A DNA stretch of 64,000 nt from the NCBI RefSeq assembly GCF_009932435.1, contig NZ_BJOU01000002.1, positions 248,001-312,000 of the forward strand, in the 5' to 3' direction. Below, piece after piece: positions 1-8,662 of the stretch. The stretch's first letter is position 1; every line of letters starts with the position of its first letter. The stretch is from Gordonia crocea (lineage in GTDB: Bacteria; Actinomycetota; Actinomycetes; Mycobacteriales; Mycobacteriaceae). Made by a program: the position numbers and the translations under genes. The notes below the pieces were generated by a model. It was not told the DNA's origin. It saw nothing but the letters and a program-made list of their open reading frames with translations, and searched no databases.

Positions 1-2
1 AC

Positions 3-53
3 CTGTCGGGGGCCGACCACCGCGTCCTGGTGGTCCGCCTGTCGCCGCGCTGA
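3..53 (+). CDS. 3' end of an endonuclease/exonuclease/phosphatase-family protein (partial)
   Basis: Only the last 16 codons and the TGA stop are inside the window. The tail reads LSGADHRVLVVRL, which resembles the C-terminal 'SDHRPVVVxL' strand of endonuclease/exonuclease/phosphatase (DNase I-like) proteins, where the Asp-His pair is catalytic. Nothing else of the protein can be seen, so the family call rests on this short motif. The heme oxygenase gene follows on the same strand after about 60 bp that contain an iron box. Confidence 0.4.
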   Translation: MSGADHRVLVVRLSPR

Positions 54-68
54 GTGTGGGATTCGTCG

Positions 69-87
69 CTTAGTTAGGTTTACCTCA
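69..87 (+). promoter_or_regulatory. Putative IdeR/DtxR iron box in front of the heme oxygenase gene
   Basis: CTTAGTTAGGTTTACCTCA agrees with the DtxR/IdeR consensus TTAGGTTAGSCTAACCTAA at 13 of 19 positions by eye. It lies where the -35 region would be for a -10 box TAGCAT (100-105). A repressor bound here would block the heme oxygenase promoter under iron repletion. Confidence 0.6.
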
Positions 88-112
88 CTTGGCGTCCTGT
101 AGCATGTCTGCC

Positions 113-757
113 ATGACTTTTGCGACGAAAGACCGGGCTCCCGCCGAGCGGACATCCGACGTGTTGCGGCAGGCCACGGCACGGGCGCACGAGAATGCCG
201 AGCGCTCGGCATTCGTCACCGACCTGATGGACGGACGGCTCGACGCGCAGGCCTATGCCTCGCTCGCCGGACAGCTGCTCTTCGTCTACCGCGCCCTGGA
301 ACAGGCCGGGGACCGGCTGGCCGCCGACCCGGTCGCGGCCGCGGTCCTCGACGAGCGGCTGCGCCGGACGGCGTCGCTGGAGTCCGACCTGGTCGCGATC
401 GGCGTGGACCCGGCCGCGCTGGCGATGCTGCCGGCCACCGCGGACTACGTCGCGGCGATCGAGGCGAGTGCGGCCGATCCGGTCCGCTTCGTCGCGCACC
501 ACTACACGCGCTACCTGGGCGACCTGTCGGGGGGCCAGATCATCGCGAGCAAGATGCGCAACCTGTACGGGGTGTCGGAGGACGCCCTGAGCTTCTACCG
601 GTTCGAGGGCATCGACAAGCTCAAGCGGTACAAGGACGCCTACCGCGATCAGCTTGACGCCCTCGACCTCGACGCCGAGGCGACCGGTCGGCTGACCGCA
701 GAGGCCATCCGGGCCTTCGAGTTCAACCAGGCGCTGTTCGGCGCGCTGGGGAGCTGA
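113..757 (+). CDS. hmuO: Heme oxygenase (HmuO-like)
   Basis: Biliverdin-producing heme oxygenase, which opens the heme ring to release iron and CO in the cytoplasm. The 214-residue length and all-helical look fit the HmuO family. The proximal heme ligand is probably His26 in ARAHENAE, and the distal-helix signature GDLSGGQ is present. ATG113 is preferred because a -10-like TAGCAT ends exactly 7 nt before it, the spacing of the leaderless genes elsewhere in this window. ATG104 and TTG89 are in-frame alternatives and have no Shine-Dalgarno sequence either. The IdeR box just upstream implies induction by iron starvation. The gene runs tail to tail into the FKBP lipoprotein gene with no gap. Confidence 0.93.
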   Translation: MTFATKDRAPAERTSDVLRQATARAHENAERSAFVTDLMDGRLDAQAYASLAGQLLFVYRALEQAGDRLAADPVAAAVLDERLRRTASLESDLVAIGVDPAALAMLPATADYVAAIEASAADPVRFVAHHYTRYLGDLSGGQIIASKMRNLYGVSEDALSFYRFEGIDKLKRYKDAYRDQLDALDLDAEATGRLTAEAIRAFEFNQALFGALGS

Positions 758-1357
758 TCACTCGCTCCCGTCGGTCTGCTCGATGCCCTTGATCTGCAGG
801 ACGAAGATCAGCGCGTCGTCGGCCAAGATGCCCGCGTCGGCTTGACCGCCCATCGGCCTGTAGCCGTCATCGGGGGTCATGGCCACCGCGACGGTGGCAC
901 CCGGCTTTTGGCCGACGATGGCCTTCTGGAAACCGCTGACGACGTTGGTGAGCGGGAACGGGGTGGGGGTGCCGCGTTCGTAGGCACTGTCGAAGACCTT
1001 GCCGTCGCGGCCGTTGACGCCCACGTAGCAGACCGAGACCATGTCCTCGAGGGTGATCACCTGGTCGCCCGTGCCGGGGGTGAGAGTCTCGACCTTGGTC
1101 GCCGCAACGGCGAAGGGCGTCTGCACGGTCACGCCGGGAGCGGTGGTCGTGGTCGGCGCGACCACCTTGATCTCGCCGGTCGACCCGGTGAAGGTCCAGT
1201 CGGGCTTGGCGTCGGCGGCCGGGGCCGCGGTGGGGCAGGAGCCGGTCTCCGGTGCGCCGTTGCCGGCGGTGGTCGTCGTGTCGTCGTTGGAACCGCAACC
1301 GGCCAGGACGAGTGCGGTGACGGCGGCGAGGGCGGGGAGCAAGGCGGATGTGCGCAT
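758..1357 (-). CDS. FKBP-type peptidyl-prolyl cis-trans isomerase lipoprotein
   Basis: Secreted lipid-anchored prolyl isomerase. Residues 1-21 form a lipoprotein signal with lipobox LAGC (lipidated Cys21), followed by a Thr/Ala/Pro-rich linker. The C-terminal half is an FKBP domain, recognisable by VFDSAYERG, the VVSGFQKAIVGQKPG loop and MTPDDGY. The start codon lies 7 nt from a TAGGTT -10 box on the same strand (1365-1370), so the transcript is probably leaderless. It converges on the heme oxygenase gene. Its client proteins at the cell surface cannot be guessed from context. Confidence 0.88.
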   Translation of the reverse strand: MRTSALLPALAAVTALVLAGCGSNDDTTTTAGNGAPETGSCPTAAPAADAKPDWTFTGSTGEIKVVAPTTTTAPGVTVQTPFAVAATKVETLTPGTGDQVITLEDMVSVCYVGVNGRDGKVFDSAYERGTPTPFPLTNVVSGFQKAIVGQKPGATVAVAMTPDDGYRPMGGQADAGILADDALIFVLQIKGIEQTDGSE

Positions 1358-1364
1358 GCGCCTT

Positions 1365-1370
1365 AACCTA
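1365..1370 (-). promoter_or_regulatory. -10 element of the FKBP lipoprotein gene (leaderless)
   Basis: TAGGTT on the minus strand (AACCTA as written), with exactly 7 nt to the ATG. No Shine-Dalgarno sequence fits between them. Confidence 0.5.
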
Positions 1371-1402
1371 GCAGGGGGCGCCGGACCGGCCGTCGACCGT
1401 GA

Positions 1403-2146
1403 CTACGCGAGCGTGGCGATACGCGCGGCCACACCGTCGAGGATGAGGTCCAGGCCGAATCGCAGCTCGTCGGTGAAGAAGTCCTCACCGTCGTCGTCGA
1501 GGTAGTCCGATGCCACTGCGCGCGTCAGGTTGGGAAACCGCGCCGCGTCGATCACCCCGCCCAGGACCGCCATGTAGTGGTCCGCGTTCGATGTCGCGGT
1601 GGCGTCGAAGGCGCCCATCTCGGCCGACATCCGCACATGGTTGCGGGTGAAACCGGAGATCAGGAGCAGCGTCGACATCCGCTCGGAATCGGGGAGGCCG
1701 GTGCCGTCGAAGGCGGCGATGCCCAGGTCGGTCCACCGCAGTGACTGGGGGCCGGCGGGCGGGCGGACCATCGGCAGGGCGGCGACCCACGGATGGGCGA
1801 CCATCCGCTCGACGACTGCCATCGTCCACGCGGTGATCCGGTCCCGCCAGTCGTCGCGACCGTCGAGGAGACCCGGGTTCGGGGTGCCGTAGGCGTCGTC
1901 GAACATGATCTCGTAGACGTCCTCCTTGGCCTCCACATAGCGGTAGAGCGACATGGGGGTCACCCCGAGGCCGTCGGCGATGGCTTTCATCGACACGGCG
2001 TCGAGGCCGTCGCGGTCGGCGATCTCCATCGCGGCCCGCCCGATGTCGCCGACGGTGAGCTTGGGCTTGGGGCCCCGCCGGTTCGGATCGTCGATATCCC
2101 ACATGAGCTGCAGGTACCGGGGGAGGGCGGCGTTCGGCGGGGTCAT
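1403..2146 (-). CDS. TetR-family repressor of the adjacent efflux pump
   Basis: DNA-binding repressor of about 247 residues. The N-terminal TetR helix-turn-helix is clear (LTVGDIGRAAMEIADRDG through MSLYRYVEAKEDV), and the C-terminal ligand-binding half is of the TetR_C_1 type. ATG2146 is preferred because TAGCAT (2154-2159, minus strand) lies 7 nt upstream; ATG2155 is the alternative, while the longer frame upstream would run through the operator region. It is divergent from the DHA2 efflux pump gene, the usual LfrR/LfrA-like arrangement. Repression of the pump and of itself is inferred from that layout. Confidence 0.88.
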   Translation of the reverse strand: MTPPNAALPRYLQLMWDIDDPNRRGPKPKLTVGDIGRAAMEIADRDGLDAVSMKAIADGLGVTPMSLYRYVEAKEDVYEIMFDDAYGTPNPGLLDGRDDWRDRITAWTMAVVERMVAHPWVAALPMVRPPAGPQSLRWTDLGIAAFDGTGLPDSERMSTLLLISGFTRNHVRMSAEMGAFDATATSNADHYMAVLGGVIDAARFPNLTRAVASDYLDDDGEDFFTDELRFGLDLILDGVAARIATLA

Positions 2147-2179
2147 GGTCGACATGCTACCGCGATTATTGCTTGTGTC

Positions 2180-2236
2180 GTATACAGAACGGGTATACAT
2201 TCGTATGTGTTGTAAACAGTATCTAACGTAAACAGT
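2180..2236. promoter_or_regulatory. Intergenic operator region between the tetR and efflux genes
   Basis: Two repeated blocks are visible. GTATACA occurs at 2180-2186 and 2193-2199, each containing the palindrome GTATAC, and GTAAACAGT occurs as a direct repeat at 2212-2220 and 2228-2236. They fill the space between the divergent genes and overlap where both promoters should be. Binding by the TetR protein is an inference. Confidence 0.5.
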
Positions 2237-2247
2237 TAGGAGAGACC

Positions 2248-3780
2248 ATGTCACCAACACCGACACGCTCCCCGTGGATCGGCATGATCGCCCTGTGCCT
2301 GCCCATGCTGATCGTCTCGATGGACGTCTCCGTCCTCTTCTTCGCGGCACCGTTCATCGCCGCCGACCTCGACGCCACCGCCGAGCAACAACTCTGGATC
2401 TTCGACGTCTACGGATTCGTCCTCGCCGGCCTCTTGTTGACGATGGGCTCGCTCGCCGACCGGATCGGCCACCGCCGACTGCTGACGATCGGGGCAGTCG
2501 CGTTCAGCGTCGCGTCGGTCATTGCGGCCTTCTCCGTCACGCCGACGATGCTGATCGGCGCCCGCGCCCTGCTCGCGGTCGGCGGGGCCACGCTGATGCC
2601 GTCGACGCTGGCGCTGGTCCGGCACCTGTTCAGCGACCCGGCACAGCGTGCCAAGGCGGTCGCGGCCTGGAGTGCGGTCCTGACCGGCGGTGTCGCGGTC
2701 GGCCCGATCATCAGCGGCCTTCTCCTCGAACACTTCTGGTGGGGGTCGGTGTTCCTGATCAACGTGCCGGTGATGGCGGCCCTGGTGATCGCGGCTCCGA
2801 TCCTGCTTCCCGGCGACACCGGTGACCGGTCTCGCCGGGTGGATGTTCTCAGCGCGGTCCTGGCGCTCGGCGCCATCCTGCCGGTGATCGAGGGCATCAA
2901 GAAGCTGGCCGCCGACGGGTGGGCCGCGTCCTGGCTGGGGCTCATCGCGGCCGGTCTGGTCGTCGGCGCGGTGTTCGTCTGGCGGCAGACGCGTCTGGAG
3001 CAGCCACTCGCGGACGTCTCGCTGTTCGCCGACCGCCGGTTCTCCGCCTCGATCTGGATCAACGTCATCAGCATGTTCGCCATCCTGGGCAACGCGATCA
3101 TGATGACCCAGTACCTGCAGTCGGTGCTGGGCTACTCGCCGCTCGTGGCCGCGTTGTGGAGCCTGCTGCCCTCGGTGTTCGTCGGTGCCGCAGCACCCGC
3201 GGCGGCCGCCGGCTCGAACCGGTTCGGCCGGCCGCCCGTCGTCGTCACCGGCCTGCTGGTCGCGGCAACCGGGTTCGCGGTGCTGGCCGCGTTCACGACG
3301 ACGCAGTCGCTGGCGGTCGTCCTCGTCGGGGCGACGGCACTGGCCTGTGGGACGGTCGCGGTCGCGGCGGTCATCGCCGACTACATCGTCGGGGTGGCGC
3401 CGGCCGACCGGGCGGGTGCGACGTCGAGCCTGTTGGAGACGTCCAGCGAGTTCGGGGGAGCCTTCGGCATCGCGATCCTCGGAAGCGTGCTCAACGCGGT
3501 GTACCGGCTGTCCTTCGACGATCCGGCCTTCGCCGACAGCCCTGCGGGGCGCAGCCTGGCCGGGGCGCTGGCCACCGCCCACGGACTCGGCGCCGACCAG
3601 GCCGAGCACCTGCTCGCGGTGGCCCGCAGCGCCTTCGTCGACGGACTGTCGGCCGCCGCGTGGGTGGGGGCGGGCGTCTTGGTCGCCACCGCGGTTCTCG
3701 CGGTCTGGGCCCTGCGGGACACCCCGCAAACCCGACACGGCGCTACCGCATCCCACTCAAAGGCGAGTGGGAGCGCGTAG
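2248..3780 (+). CDS. DHA2-family (14-TM) multidrug efflux transporter, LfrA/SmvA-like
   Basis: Proton-driven major facilitator drug exporter of 510 residues in the plasma membrane, with about 14 hydrophobic segments. The MFS motif A region reads LLTMGSLADRIGHRR, and the antiporter motif C region GGVAVGPIISG is present. The opening (MDVSVLFFAAPFIAADL) is typical of the LfrA/SmvA branch, known for export of dyes, quaternary amines and quinolones. The Shine-Dalgarno AGGAGA lies 4-5 nt before ATG2248. The divergent TetR gene likely represses it. The last codons lie inside a long inverted repeat that probably ends transcription. Confidence 0.92.
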   Translation: MSPTPTRSPWIGMIALCLPMLIVSMDVSVLFFAAPFIAADLDATAEQQLWIFDVYGFVLAGLLLTMGSLADRIGHRRLLTIGAVAFSVASVIAAFSVTPTMLIGARALLAVGGATLMPSTLALVRHLFSDPAQRAKAVAAWSAVLTGGVAVGPIISGLLLEHFWWGSVFLINVPVMAALVIAAPILLPGDTGDRSRRVDVLSAVLALGAILPVIEGIKKLAADGWAASWLGLIAAGLVVGAVFVWRQTRLEQPLADVSLFADRRFSASIWINVISMFAILGNAIMMTQYLQSVLGYSPLVAALWSLLPSVFVGAAAPAAAAGSNRFGRPPVVVTGLLVAATGFAVLAAFTTTQSLAVVLVGATALACGTVAVAAVIADYIVGVAPADRAGATSSLLETSSEFGGAFGIAILGSVLNAVYRLSFDDPAFADSPAGRSLAGALATAHGLGADQAEHLLAVARSAFVDGLSAAAWVGAGVLVATAVLAVWALRDTPQTRHGATASHSKASGSA

Positions 3781-3788
3781 CGCCGTGT
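3735..3788. terminator. Long imperfect inverted repeat, probable bidirectional terminator
   Basis: Two 24-nt arms (3735-3758 and 3765-3788) pair almost perfectly around a 6-nt loop, with mismatches only near the middle of the arms (CCGCAT against GCGCGT). The repeat overlaps the 3' end of the efflux gene and lies 18 bp from the glnA stop, where the two genes converge. No run of T follows, so it is a strong hairpin rather than a textbook intrinsic terminator. Confidence 0.55.
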
Positions 3789-3805
3789 GGGAGCCTGCCG
3801 GGTTA

Positions 3806-5239
<1,434 letters not shown>

Positions 5240-5332
5240 CGTCCGGTGACTCCTTCACTCGTTTGTAGCCTCCGGGATGGGGTGGCTACTGCGCCAGGGG
5301 CCTGGCAATGACGATGACGTTATGGAGGGCAC

Positions 5333-5370
5333 GTTGCCCTTCGGTCAAAGTCGTGTTTCTCCCGTGTTAA
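5333..5370 (-). promoter_or_regulatory. GlnR binding site upstream of glnA
   Basis: On the minus strand the blocks TTAAC-N6-GAAAC-N6-TTGAC-N6-GCAAC occur with exact 6-nt spacing. This is the four-part a1-b1-a2-b2 arrangement of actinobacterial GlnR sites (gTnAC-n6-GaAAC, repeated). The glnA start is about 94 bp downstream. The rest of the 254-bp gap (5240-5493) shows a possible -10 CATAAC near 5318-5324 and nothing else I recognise. Confidence 0.75.
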
Positions 5371-5480
5371 CCGACGCACGACGCTGTGCTTGCCCGAGAG
5401 AGGGCTGCTTCCACTATCGCAAACATGCGGTTCGCGCTTGGCTCTAACCCCGGGAATGCGGTGGTCGGCGGGCGAGCGCC

Positions 5481-5486
5481 TAGGAT
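5481..5486 (+). promoter_or_regulatory. -10 element of the RDD gene (leaderless)
   Basis: TAGGAT, 7 nt before ATG5494. The same decamer TAGGATGGCG occurs at 6051-6060 in front of the CopD-CtaG gene. Confidence 0.5.
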
Positions 5487-5493
5487 GGCGGGC

Positions 5494-6012
5494 ATGGGAC
5501 AGCAGTCGGGACGACGTGCCGCCGGATCGTGGCTTTCCGGACCGCGGGTGGACGATGTTGCCACCAAAGACAACGAATACCCAGGTCAGGACCTTGGTCT
5601 GCCGCAGTCGGGTCCGGGCGCGCTGGCCACCGGTTGGCGCCGCGTGGGCGGTTTGCTCGTCGACTGGCTGATGGCTTATGCTGTGGCCTTCTTCTTCGTG
5701 GCCGGCGAGCCGACGATCGAGGCGAAGATCAACGCCATCGCACTGCCCCAACTCGCGGTGTGGTTTGTCGTGGGTGTGGCGACTGTCACATTGTTCGGAT
5801 TCACGCCCGGACAGTACGTCGTGGGTTTGCGCGTCATCCGCGTCGATTTCGAGCCGACGGAGAACGCTTCGATGCGCGCCGCGGTCGGTGTTCTGCGCGC
5901 CTTCGTCCGCCAACTGTTGATCACGGTGATCGTGCCCGCCCTGATCAACGACAACAACGGGCGCGCCCTGCACGACCGGGTCACGCAGACGGCGGTCGTG
6001 CACAGCCGGTAG
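5494..6012 (+). CDS. RDD-family membrane protein
   Basis: Integral membrane protein of about 172 residues with the RDD domain. It has the conserved WRRVGGLLVDWL opening of the first membrane segment, further hydrophobic segments near AFFFVAGEP, LAVWFVVGVATVTLFG and LLITVIVPAL, and the closing LHDRVTQTAVV. The first about 50 residues are polar and probably cytoplasmic. Function is unknown; some RDD proteins act in ion transport. ATG5494 is chosen because a -10 TAGGAT lies 7 nt upstream; ATG5485 is in frame. In M. tuberculosis the equivalent gene next to glnA1 is followed, as I recall, by the DUF4191 gene, which here lies 39 kb away. Confidence 0.82.
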   Translation: MGQQSGRRAAGSWLSGPRVDDVATKDNEYPGQDLGLPQSGPGALATGWRRVGGLLVDWLMAYAVAFFFVAGEPTIEAKINAIALPQLAVWFVVGVATVTLFGFTPGQYVVGLRVIRVDFEPTENASMRAAVGVLRAFVRQLLITVIVPALINDNNGRALHDRVTQTAVVHSR

Positions 6013-6050
6013 CAGGGCCTACCAGCATCGGGGCGGCATTCCACCGAAGG

Positions 6051-6056
6051 TAGGAT
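6051..6056 (+). promoter_or_regulatory. -10 element of the CopD-CtaG gene (leaderless)
   Basis: TAGGAT with 6 nt to ATG6063. It repeats the promoter decamer of the RDD gene 570 bp upstream, at the left edge of the inserted region. Confidence 0.45.
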
Positions 6057-6062
6057 GGCGCC

Positions 6063-8063
6063 ATGTCCAACGACGAGACGGCTGCCGACGGCGGTATCCC
6101 CGTCTTTTCGTCCACAGCTAGGCGGATGGCCTGGACTGGGCTGGGCGTATCGGCAGTCGGGCTCGCCGTCTACTCCGTAATTGCTGGCCCCGATCGTTAC
6201 GTGGAGCGAGGCGATCCGTATCCCGGCCAGCTGACTTCCCTCGCCGATGTCGTCGGGTACTTCTTGGTATCGGTTGCTGGGGCGCTCGTACTTGGCAGCC
6301 TGGTCTTTGTAGTGACGGTGGCCCGTCCCGCGGGGGGCTTTATTGATGCGCGGGTCTATCCCGCTCACCTGATGGTCACTCGGGCTAGTTCCTGGTTGGC
6401 CGTCGGCGCGTGGGCGATGGTTCTGGTAGGCGCAGCCGACGCGATGGGTACCAATCCGATTCGTTTGGTCGGTGAGGCCGCAGTGGGGGTTGGGATAGCC
6501 GTCAGTGAGACGGCAGTGGCCTGGATTGTTGTGGCCTGCTGCGCAACGGTGGTCGCAGTGGTGTCGCGATTTGTGTTGAGCTGGATCGGACACGTGGTCC
6601 TTTTGGTACCAGCATTCATTGCTGTGGTGGCGCCGTATATGGCCGGAAACGCGGGGCAGGGGCCCAATCATGACTATATGACCGGTTTGGCGATTCTTTT
6701 CGCGGCTTCACTCTCAGTGGGTTTGGGATATCGTTGGGCGTTTGCCTGCGCGCCGGAACTCAATGGCGACGACACCAGCCAATCTGTTCCTTCTCGGTGC
6801 CCGCTCATAGTGGTGATCGCCGACGTGGTCAGTTGGTTGAGCGGTGCGGGCCTGGTCGCTTTCCTGTTGCCCCAAAGGTTCGTATTCGACACGGCCTTTG
6901 GGGTCGCTGCGGTGGTTTTTATGCTCGCGTTATCGGCGCTGGGATACGTCGGGTGGCGCGAGCATCGCCTAGCGACCAGAGGCGTGTTAGGCCGTGACGT
7001 GCGTTTATCGATTGCTGGGGCGACGATACTGGCGCTTGTGGTCTTTGCCGCCTGGGCCGTCATGGACACCAGGGTCGCCCCGCGATTCCTCGCTCGAAGG
7101 TTCAGTGCCTTTGACGTACTCCTGGGATACCCGCTGCCCGGACCGCCCACCGTGCAGCGATTGGCCCTCTTCTGGCGGTTCGACGTTTTCATCGGAACGT
7201 TTTGCCTGGTGGCCGTCGGTCTTTACGTCTGGGGCGTGGTGCGTCTGATCCGACGGGGCGACCAATGGTCGCGGGGCCGCACCATGAGTTGGATTCTGGG
7301 TTGCCTCGCGCTGGTTTTCTTCACTTCGTCAGGTGTCCGATCGTATGGGTCGGCCATGTTTAGTGTGCACATGGCTGAGCATATGGCGCTGAATATGTTC
7401 ATCCCGGTTTTGTTGGTGCTCGGTGCGCCGGCCACGCTGGCACTTCGCGCTTTGCCAACGGCCACCGCGAACGGATCGCCGGGGCCGAGAAAATGGGTGC
7501 TTTGGCTTCTGCATTCGCGCATCACCCGGGTGTCATCCAATCCGATTGTCGCTCTTGCGATGTTCGTCATGTCGTTGTATGTAGTCTACTTCACTTCCAT
7601 CTTCGCCACGTTTGCAAAATACCACTGGGGTCACGTACTGCTGACGGTCCATTTCGTGATCGTCGGCTACCTATTCTTCTGGGTGATTCTCGGTATAGAT
7701 CCGGGGCCCCGCCGACTGCCTTTCCTGGCGCGGATCGGCCTACTGTTCGCGGTAATGCCCTTCCACGCATTCTTCGGAATTGCGCTAATGACGATGACGA
7801 CGGTGATCGCGGGAAACTTCTATAGTGAGTTGGCATTGCCATGGGTTTCTGATCTGAGTCGCGACCAATGGCTCGGTGGGGCCATCGCCTGGGGAGCAAG
7901 TGAACTCCCAGTCCTGATGGTGGTCGTTGCGATCGTCGTGCAATGGGCGAAATCAGATCGTCGCCAAGCTGCGCGCGCTGATCGTCACGCCGATACCTAT
8001 GAGGATGACGAACTCAGTTCCTATAATGAAATGCTTGCCGCTCTAGCGAGATCTCGTCGCTGA
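6063..8063 (+). CDS. Fused CopD-like / CtaG cytochrome c oxidase assembly membrane protein
   Basis: Large polytopic membrane protein of 666 residues. Roughly residues 20-360 hold many hydrophobic helices like the CopD copper-resistance family. Residues 380-640 form a caa3-type CtaG domain, with the conserved FSVHMAEHMALNMFIPVLL segment followed by LGAPATLALRAL, whose histidines are candidate copper ligands. CtaG proteins help deliver copper to the heme-copper oxidase. The M. tuberculosis counterpart is Rv0102, between nrp (Rv0101) and ctpB (Rv0103c). Here it opens the inserted block, 29 bp before an anti-sigma gene in the same direction. Codon use looks less GC-rich at third positions than in the flanking core genes. 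Confidence 0.85.
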   Translation: MSNDETAADGGIPVFSSTARRMAWTGLGVSAVGLAVYSVIAGPDRYVERGDPYPGQLTSLADVVGYFLVSVAGALVLGSLVFVVTVARPAGGFIDARVYPAHLMVTRASSWLAVGAWAMVLVGAADAMGTNPIRLVGEAAVGVGIAVSETAVAWIVVACCATVVAVVSRFVLSWIGHVVLLVPAFIAVVAPYMAGNAGQGPNHDYMTGLAILFAASLSVGLGYRWAFACAPELNGDDTSQSVPSRCPLIVVIADVVSWLSGAGLVAFLLPQRFVFDTAFGVAAVVFMLALSALGYVGWREHRLATRGVLGRDVRLSIAGATILALVVFAAWAVMDTRVAPRFLARRFSAFDVLLGYPLPGPPTVQRLALFWRFDVFIGTFCLVAVGLYVWGVVRLIRRGDQWSRGRTMSWILGCLALVFFTSSGVRSYGSAMFSVHMAEHMALNMFIPVLLVLGAPATLALRALPTATANGSPGPRKWVLWLLHSRITRVSSNPIVALAMFVMSLYVVYFTSIFATFAKYHWGHVLLTVHFVIVGYLFFWVILGIDPGPRRLPFLARIGLLFAVMPFHAFFGIALMTMTTVIAGNFYSELALPWVSDLSRDQWLGGAIAWGASELPVLMVVVAIVVQWAKSDRRQAARADRHADTYEDDELSSYNEMLAALARSRR

Positions 8064-8092
8064 GTTCTTCCAGGCAAGGGAGGTGCTAGTCG

Positions 8093-8662
8093 ATGCAGTG
8101 TGAAGTTGCCCGTGAATCGTTGTCTGCTCGGGTTGACGGAGAACGGGAGATGGTTCCGGCGGCGCAGGTCGATGAGCATTTAGCTGGGTGCCGGGAATGT
8201 GCTCGGTGGTATGAGGCGGTCTGCTCATTCGACTTGTTCTCCCCAGATGTCGCTCCTGACCTGAGTGGCCAGATCATGGCCGACTTGCGCAACCGATCAC
8301 GCGCTCCCGAGCACCGTGCTGCGCAGTCGCTGTGGGGAAACGTGATGCGGAGTCCGGCTGGATTGCCCACCGCCACGGTTGCCGCGACCATCGCGACACT
8401 CATGTGGTCGTTCGGCTATCTCCTGCGGGACTTGCCCACTTGGTATCCGGCAATTCATGGTGCCCTGGCGACAGCTACTCTGGTCCTGGTTAGTGCGTTG
8501 CTGGTATGTCGCTGGCGAAATCTCCGCGACCACAGGAAAGCGTCGGCCGATCGTCGGTTCGCAAGAGCGGCCGATGAAGCGCCGGAATCAGCTGAGGTTG
8601 TTCAACTGCGTCCACCTCGGCCCGACCCCGCGCCGCGCCGAGGGCCACGGGCGCTAGGTTGA
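8093..8662 (+). CDS. Zinc-finger (ZAS) anti-sigma factor, membrane-bound
   Basis: A protein of 189 residues beginning with a zinc-binding anti-sigma domain ([11 protein letters not shown], the HxxxCxxC motif; an upstream His/Cys may complete the site) and followed by two hydrophobic segments (about residues 88-110 and 120-143) and a basic, Pro/Arg-rich tail. ZAS proteins hold an ECF sigma factor at the membrane until a signal releases it. The natural partner is the SigC-like factor at 11006-11572, on the other side of the ATPase gene. Start ATG8093 has a good site (GGGAGGT). Its 3' end overlaps the convergent ATPase gene by 9 bp. In M. tuberculosis a similar gene, Rv0093c, lies near nrp. Confidence 0.8.
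   Translation: MQCEVARESLSARVDGEREMVPAAQVDEHLAGCRECARWYEAVCSFDLFSPDVAPDLSGQIMADLRNRSRAPEHRAAQSLWGNVMRSPAGLPTATVAATIATLMWSFGYLLRDLPTWYPAIHGALATATLVLVSALLVCRWRNLRDHRKASADRRFARAADEAPESAEVVQLRPPRPDPAPRRGPRALG

Noticed and set aside
2251..3756. A 501-codon open frame on the minus strand opposite the efflux gene
   Set aside because: The translation is Arg/Gly/Asp-rich with no domain, typical of the antisense of a GC-rich gene. The plus-strand frame is a clear DHA2 transporter.
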